Shown: positions 60,005 through 64,000 of the stretch, in pieces
Numbering within the stretch: position 1 is the first letter of the stretch
How the letters are laid out: every line of letters begins with the position of its first letter
Assembly (NCBI RefSeq): GCF_910584445.1
Contig: NZ_CAJUBO010000002.1
Location: forward strand, 1-64,000
Reading direction: 5' to 3'
Source: an uncultured Desulfovibrio sp.
Lineage (GTDB): Bacteria; Desulfobacterota; Desulfovibrionia; Desulfovibrionales; Desulfovibrionaceae
Length of the DNA: 64,000 nucleotides
Notes under the pieces: model-generated
Told to the model about the DNA's origin: nothing
What the model saw: the letters and a program-made list of their open reading frames with translations, nothing else
The model's database searches: none
Translations under genes and position numbers: made by a program

Positions 60005-60186
60005 CCGCGGCAGGGGAAGCGGCGCGCCCGTTGTGCGGGGCAGGCGGAGCGTTCCGCCGGTCAGGACGCTTCGGCGGGTATTTTTGTGGTCATTGCCAGC
60101 GGGCGCCTTTTGCAGTAGGCAAGAAGACCGACATTCCGGCATATCCGCCCGATCCGCATGCGGTGCCGTGCGGAACAAGGAGAACC

Positions 60187-61152
60187 ATGGTGAAAAAACT
60201 GCGTTTTCTGTTCCTGGCGTTCTGGGTCGCCTGTGTGTGCGTCGTCGGCTGCGGCGCTTCCGCGACCGTCCGCGCGGCCCAGCTGAACAAGGTGGCGGCG
60301 GTGGTCAACGGTCAGGTCATCACCATGTTCGATCTTCAGAAAGAATCCCTGCCGGAACTGGCCCGCGCCAGGCTCAACCCCAATGACCCCGCGCAGGCCA
60401 AGGCCGTGGATGCGGTCTTCCGCAAGGTGCTTGACCTGATGATCATGGACATCCTCATTGCCCAGGAGGCGAAGCGCCTCAAGATCGCCGTCAGCCCCGG
60501 CGAGGTGGACAACGAACTCAAGCGCATGATGCAGGCGCGCAGGCTGACCAGGGAACAGTTTGAAGCGCAGCTGGCGCAACAGAAGATCCCGCTGGCGACC
60601 ATCCGGGCCAATATCGAGAAAAGTCTGCTCCGGCAGAAGGTCATGGGCATGGAGGTCGGCCGGCGCGTGGTGGTGACGCCGGACGAGATCAAGGCGTATT
60701 ACGAGGCCCACAAGGACACCATGTTCGACCGCAACGGACTGCACATGGGGGTCCTTGTCTATGCGCCCAATGTCAATGCCGCCTCCATCGCGGCCCAGAT
60801 AAAGTCCGGCAAGCTGACCTTCGAGGAAGCGGCGGCCAGGTATTCCATCGCGCCCAACAAGGAAAAGGGCGGTGATATGGGACCCGTGGAATGGGACAGG
60901 CTCAATCCTGAATGGGAGGGGCGCCTCACCAGGATGAAGCCCGGGGACGTGACCGAGCTTTTTGACCTTCAGGGCCGCAAGGCCCAGGTGCATCTGTTCC
61001 GCCCGGGTGGCGGCGCCGAAAAGCCGCTCACCCTGGAGCAGGCAACCCCGCAGATCGACGCCATCCTGCGCCAGCCCAAGGCCAGAGACCGCTTTGAAGA
61101 CTATTCCGGCCAGTTGCGGGAAAAGGCCGTCATCGACATCAGGCTCAAATAG
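60187..61152 (+). CDS. SurA/PpiC-type periplasmic foldase
   Basis: A 321-residue protein with a signal peptide (hydrophobic residues ~6-22, with a possible lipobox CVVGC). NKVAAVVNGQVITMFDLQKE opens the SurA N-terminal domain and RVVVTPDEIKAYYEAHKD leads to a single parvulin domain (LTFEEAAARYSIAPNKEKGG, DMGPVEW). It helps folding and transit of outer-membrane proteins. AAGGAG precedes the ATG at 60187. The 180-bp gap upstream shows no gene. Confidence 0.9.
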   Translation: MVKKLRFLFLAFWVACVCVVGCGASATVRAAQLNKVAAVVNGQVITMFDLQKESLPELARARLNPNDPAQAKAVDAVFRKVLDLMIMDILIAQEAKRLKIAVSPGEVDNELKRMMQARRLTREQFEAQLAQQKIPLATIRANIEKSLLRQKVMGMEVGRRVVVTPDEIKAYYEAHKDTMFDRNGLHMGVLVYAPNVNAASIAAQIKSGKLTFEEAAARYSIAPNKEKGGDMGPVEWDRLNPEWEGRLTRMKPGDVTELFDLQGRKAQVHLFRPGGGAEKPLTLEQATPQIDAILRQPKARDRFEDYSGQLREKAVIDIRLK

Positions 61153-61221
61153 GCCCGCGCGCGATCTGCCGTCGCACGGCCGACACGCGCGAAACCTCTG
61201 TCGCAGCGGCGAGGGGAAGCA

Positions 61222-62244
61222 ATGACATTTGACGAACTGGGCGCGGCGCTGCGCGCCGAACGCGAGCGGCGCGGCCTGCGCATCGAGGACGCCGCCGACC
61301 ACCTCAAGATCAGCGCGCGGCATCTTCGCGCCCTGGAAGAGGGGGATGGCGACTCCCTGCCGCATCCCGCCTATGCGCGGGGCTTTATCCGTTCCTATGC
61401 GGCGTATCTTGGCATCTCGTCCGAAGAGATCCATGACGCGCTCACGGCCATGACGCCCGGCGATGCTGTCCCGCAGCCGCCTGCCTTTGCTCCGGAAACG
61501 GCGCCAAGTGAACGGCGGAGCGGCAGGGGCGGTGTCCTGTTCGTGCTGGTCCTGGCCCTGCTGGCCGGAACCGGCTATGCCGTGTGGCACTGGGGCGTGC
61601 CCGCGTTTTCCGGCCTGGAGGAGCGCCGTCTGGCGCAGCCTTCGCCGCCGCTTACGTCCGCGCGGCCGGCGCCCCCATCCGGGGCGGAGATCGCAGCAAA
61701 AAGCGCGGCGCGCCAGGAGATTCAGGGCGCTCCGGCAGCCGGTCCCGGGGCCTCTCCAGAGCGGCGTGACGCCCCGGCAGAGGCCGCCGGGCAGAGCGCG
61801 GCCCAGGCGGACCCCTTGCGCGCGCAGGCCGGGCAGCCTGCCGGCGCGCCGGCTTCCGCGTCACGGCAGGAGCGCGCGGATGCGCCTTCGCCCTCTGCCG
61901 CGCAGCCGGATGCCGTCGGCGCGGGGGACGCCGCCGACAGGGGCGCCGCGGAAGCGGCTCCCGCGGCGGCGACGGGTGACGGGGCGGCAGTTCCCGGTCA
62001 GCACAAGGTCATCATCACGGCCACGGAAGAATGCTGGATCCATTCCAACGCGGACAAGACCGACACGCGGCAGTTCTCCTTACGCAAGGGGGACACCTTT
62101 GCCCTGACCTTTGCCCGGAGCCTGGAGCTGAAACTGGGCAATGCCGGGGGCGTGCGCCTTCGCTATGATGGGCAGAGCCTGCCGCCGCCCGGGCAGTCGG
62201 GCCAGGTGAAGACCCTGACGTTTCCGCCGCAATCCGGACAGTGA
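61222..62244 (+). CDS. RodZ-like helix-turn-helix membrane protein
   Basis: A 340-residue protein: N-terminal HTH_25 domain (LGAALRAERERRGLRIEDAA, ISARHLRALEEGD, AYARGFIRSYAAYLG), one membrane span (residues ~100-120), a long Ala/Pro-rich linker (residues ~130-255) and a C-terminal DUF4115 domain (ECWIHSNADKTDTRQFSLRK). RodZ couples MreB filaments to the cell-wall machinery in rods. The start has AGGGGAAG upstream. The recO GTG overlaps its stop. Confidence 0.9.
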   Translation: MTFDELGAALRAERERRGLRIEDAADHLKISARHLRALEEGDGDSLPHPAYARGFIRSYAAYLGISSEEIHDALTAMTPGDAVPQPPAFAPETAPSERRSGRGGVLFVLVLALLAGTGYAVWHWGVPAFSGLEERRLAQPSPPLTSARPAPPSGAEIAAKSAARQEIQGAPAAGPGASPERRDAPAEAAGQSAAQADPLRAQAGQPAGAPASASRQERADAPSPSAAQPDAVGAGDAADRGAAEAAPAAATGDGAAVPGQHKVIITATEECWIHSNADKTDTRQFSLRKGDTFALTFARSLELKLGNAGGVRLRYDGQSLPPPGQSGQVKTLTFPPQSGQ

Positions 62245-62999
62245 GGGAGTGGATGGATGAAGCGGTGGTGCTGCGTATCGGGCACTTCCGCGAGTCTGAT
62301 CTCTGGTTGCGGCTCTTGTGCCGCGGCCGGGGCGCGCTCACCCTGTTCGCCTTCGGGGGCAGCCGCAGCCGTCGGCGTTTTTGCGGGTGTCTGGATGTCT
62401 TCAATACCCTGCATTGCCGGGTAAAGGTGTCGGGCCGGGGGGATTTTCTCAACCTGGAGGAGGCGGCGCTCCTCCGGGGTCCTCGGGATCTGCGGAATGA
62501 CTGGCGGCGCATGGGGCTGGCGGTCAATTGCCTGCGGTTCCTTGAGGCGCTGGGCGTTGACGAGGAAGGCGCGGGCGAGTGTTTCGTCCTCCTAGAGGAT
62601 CTGCGCGACGTTCTGGAGCGTGGGCGCGCGCTTCCGCAACTGCTGCCGCTTTTTTTCCGCCTGCGGCTGGCCGGGGCGCTGGGATTTGCCCCCAATCTCG
62701 GGCATTGCGGCGTTTGCGGCGCAGAGTCCGGCGCGGAGTCCGTCTTTGTGGTGGACGAAGGGCGGCTTCTTTGCCCGCGTTGCCGGGCACTCCGTCCCTT
62801 GGCGGAGACGCGCTATTGCGTGGAGATCTCCCGGCGCGGACTTGACGTTTTGCGCGCCGTGCAGCAAACTTTTCCGTCCGCATGGCCGGTGGAGGCGCTT
62901 GCCGCGTCCGAGCGGCGCGCCTGCGCGCGGCTGATCGACGGCTTTGTCCAGTACCATCTGGGGCTTGCCTGGGAGAACGGCTATTTCCGCCGCGTATGA
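62241..62999 (+). CDS. recO: DNA repair protein RecO
   Basis: A 252-residue RecO, which loads RecA with RecF/RecR at single-strand gaps. The N-terminal OB-fold starts MREWMDEAVVLRIGHFRESD; a Cys4 zinc finger is visible (CGVCGAES, CPRCRALR). The last helices match the family. The start is a GTG overlapping the rodZ-like stop (GTGA); an ATG four codons later is an alternative with GGGAG nearby. Confidence 0.92.
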   Translation: MREWMDEAVVLRIGHFRESDLWLRLLCRGRGALTLFAFGGSRSRRRFCGCLDVFNTLHCRVKVSGRGDFLNLEEAALLRGPRDLRNDWRRMGLAVNCLRFLEALGVDEEGAGECFVLLEDLRDVLERGRALPQLLPLFFRLRLAGALGFAPNLGHCGVCGAESGAESVFVVDEGRLLCPRCRALRPLAETRYCVEISRRGLDVLRAVQQTFPSAWPVEALAASERRACARLIDGFVQYHLGLAWENGYFRRV

Positions 63000-63071
63000 C
63001 GCGTCCATCGTCGTGGTGTGCGGAACCTGTCCGCGGGCACTATCGGGGAGCAGAGCGCAAGAGGAAGAGCT

Positions 63072-63953
63072 ATGTATTTTCAGGACGTCATCCTTACCCT
63101 CCAGCAGTACTGGGCCAACCAGGGCTGCGTCATCGAGCAGCCTTCCGGCGTCGAATGCGGCGCGGGCACGTTCAATCCGAGTACCTTTTTGCGCGTGCTC
63201 GGGCCGGAACCGTGGAAAGTGGCCTATGTGGAACCCTCCCGCCGGCCCACGGACGGCCGTTACGGCGAAAATCCCAACCGGCTCCAGCGGTATTTCCAGT
63301 TCCAGGTGATCCTCAAGCCGTCACCGGACGATGTGCAGGAGCTGTATCTGCAAAGTCTCGCGGCATTGGGCATTGACCCGGCCACCCATGATATCCGCTT
63401 TGTGGAGGACGACTGGGAATCGCCCACCCTGGGCGCCTGGGGCCTGGGCTGGGAGGTCTGGCTCAACGGCATGGAAGTGAGCCAGTTCACCTATTTCCAG
63501 CAGGTGGGCGGCATCGACCTTGCCCCCGTCAGCGTGGAACTCACCTACGGTCTCGAACGCCTCGCCATGTATCTTCAGGGCGTGGAATCCGTCTATGACC
63601 TGCGCTGGAACAGGGACGTCACCTACGGCCACATCTACCATCAGAACGAAGTGGAGCAGTCCTGCCACAATTTCGAGGCCAGCAATGCGGACATGCTCCT
63701 GCGGCAGTTCAATGATTTCGAGGGCGAATGCAAGGCCATGCTGGAGCTTGATCTGCCCTGGCCCGCCTATGACTACTGCCTGAAGTGTTCCCACACCTTC
63801 AATCTTCTTGATGCCCGCGGGGCCATTTCCATCACCGAACGCACCGGCTATATCGGCAGAGTGCGCGCGCTCGCCGCCGGGGTGGCCGCCCGCTACGTCG
63901 CGCAGCGCGAGCGGCAGGGCTATCCGCTGCTCACTGAAACGGCGGGGAGGTAA
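63072..63953 (+). CDS. glyQ: Glycyl-tRNA synthetase alpha subunit
   Basis: A 293-residue alpha chain of the heterotetrameric (alpha2beta2) class II enzyme. MYFQDVILTLQQYWANQGC, VAYVEPSRRPTDGRYGENPN (motif 2) and SVELTYGLERLAMYLQ (motif 3) are diagnostic. The alpha chain makes Gly-adenylate. GAGGAAGAG lies six bases before the ATG at 63072. glyS begins three bases after its stop. Confidence 0.97.
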   Translation: MYFQDVILTLQQYWANQGCVIEQPSGVECGAGTFNPSTFLRVLGPEPWKVAYVEPSRRPTDGRYGENPNRLQRYFQFQVILKPSPDDVQELYLQSLAALGIDPATHDIRFVEDDWESPTLGAWGLGWEVWLNGMEVSQFTYFQQVGGIDLAPVSVELTYGLERLAMYLQGVESVYDLRWNRDVTYGHIYHQNEVEQSCHNFEASNADMLLRQFNDFEGECKAMLELDLPWPAYDYCLKCSHTFNLLDARGAISITERTGYIGRVRALAAGVAARYVAQRERQGYPLLTETAGR

Positions 63954-63956
63954 AGC

Positions 63957-64000
63957 ATGGCGACCTTTGTGCTGGAGATCGGCAGCGAGGAACTGCCGGC
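63957..64000 (+). CDS. glyS: Glycyl-tRNA synthetase beta subunit, N-terminal fragment
   Basis: The first 14 codons read MATFVLEIGSEELP, the typical GlyS start, and the gene is cut by the window end. GGGGAGG lies six bases upstream within the glyQ end. The beta chain binds tRNA-Gly. Confidence 0.92.
   Translation, partial: MATFVLEIGSEELP

Noticed and set aside
1..64000. CRISPR arrays, rRNA genes, riboswitches
   Set aside because: No regularly spaced repeats, no rRNA-like sequence and no recognisable riboswitch aptamer were seen on either strand.

Overview
The window is about 64 kb of GC-rich bacterial chromosome, most consistent with a member of the Desulfovibrionaceae (sulfate-reducing Desulfobacterota). 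This is an inference from three things: the GC-rich, densely packed core genes; the precorrin-2 dehydrogenase / HemX-type protein / glutamyl-tRNA reductase trio, which fits the siroheme-centred tetrapyrrole metabolism of these organisms; and a FlgO-type outer-membrane flagellar protein set next to flagellin. No 16S rRNA gene is present, so the genus is not proven.

Layout. Positions 1-2.2 kb hold the start of a flagellin gene and a three-gene FlgO-like lipoprotein operon behind a near-consensus sigma-28 promoter. Positions 2.5-11.1 kb run rightward: ispG, proS, then xseA / M23 peptidase / xseB / ispA / dxs, joined by ATGA-type stop-start overlaps. A 480-bp non-coding stretch rich in inverted repeats (11.07-11.55 kb) follows. 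Positions 11.5-15.6 kb are the leftward sirC-hemX-hemA-tilS group. Then come ychF, a TrmJ-type methyltransferase, a DUF456 protein, a phenylacetate-CoA ligase and a DUF1786 protein.

A tRNA-Leu(GAG) at 20.84 kb marks the start of an accessory region reaching to about 37.0 kb. Its left edge holds a broken P4-type integrase surrounded by seven GGGGGCAA copies, a phage-like remnant, a two-gene operon of tiny membrane proteins and an IS5-type transposase remnant. The rest is a leftward surface-glycan cluster of mosaic composition: an ABC flippase, glycosyltransferases, two DegT-fold aminotransferase-like proteins (one lacking the PLP lysine and fused to a GT2), two methyltransferases, a radical SAM protein, an ATP-grasp/HAD fusion and WbqC. 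Its upstream end is a tyrosine recombinase homologue in which only the two catalytic arginines remain. Its promoter lies between two palindromic sites that form a perfect 13-bp inverted repeat. This is the most unusual part of the window.

Positions 37.0-64 kb return to core genes: a PurQ-type amidotransferase, a Nif3-like protein, a zinc-ribbon protein, the RNase P RNA, ispDF, an acyl-CoA ligase, then leftward acpS-nnr-tsaE-lysC-small lipoprotein. Next come ugd, a rhomboid protease, rpmB, a chorismate mutase/EPSP-synthase-fold fusion with degenerate motifs, ogt, yjbQ, a GNAT protein, an IscA-like protein, and rightward mfd, two SurA/PpiC-type foldases, a RodZ-like protein, recO, glyQ and the start of glyS. 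Several enzymes of the MEP isoprenoid route (Dxs, IspD/F, IspG) plus IspA are present at separate loci.
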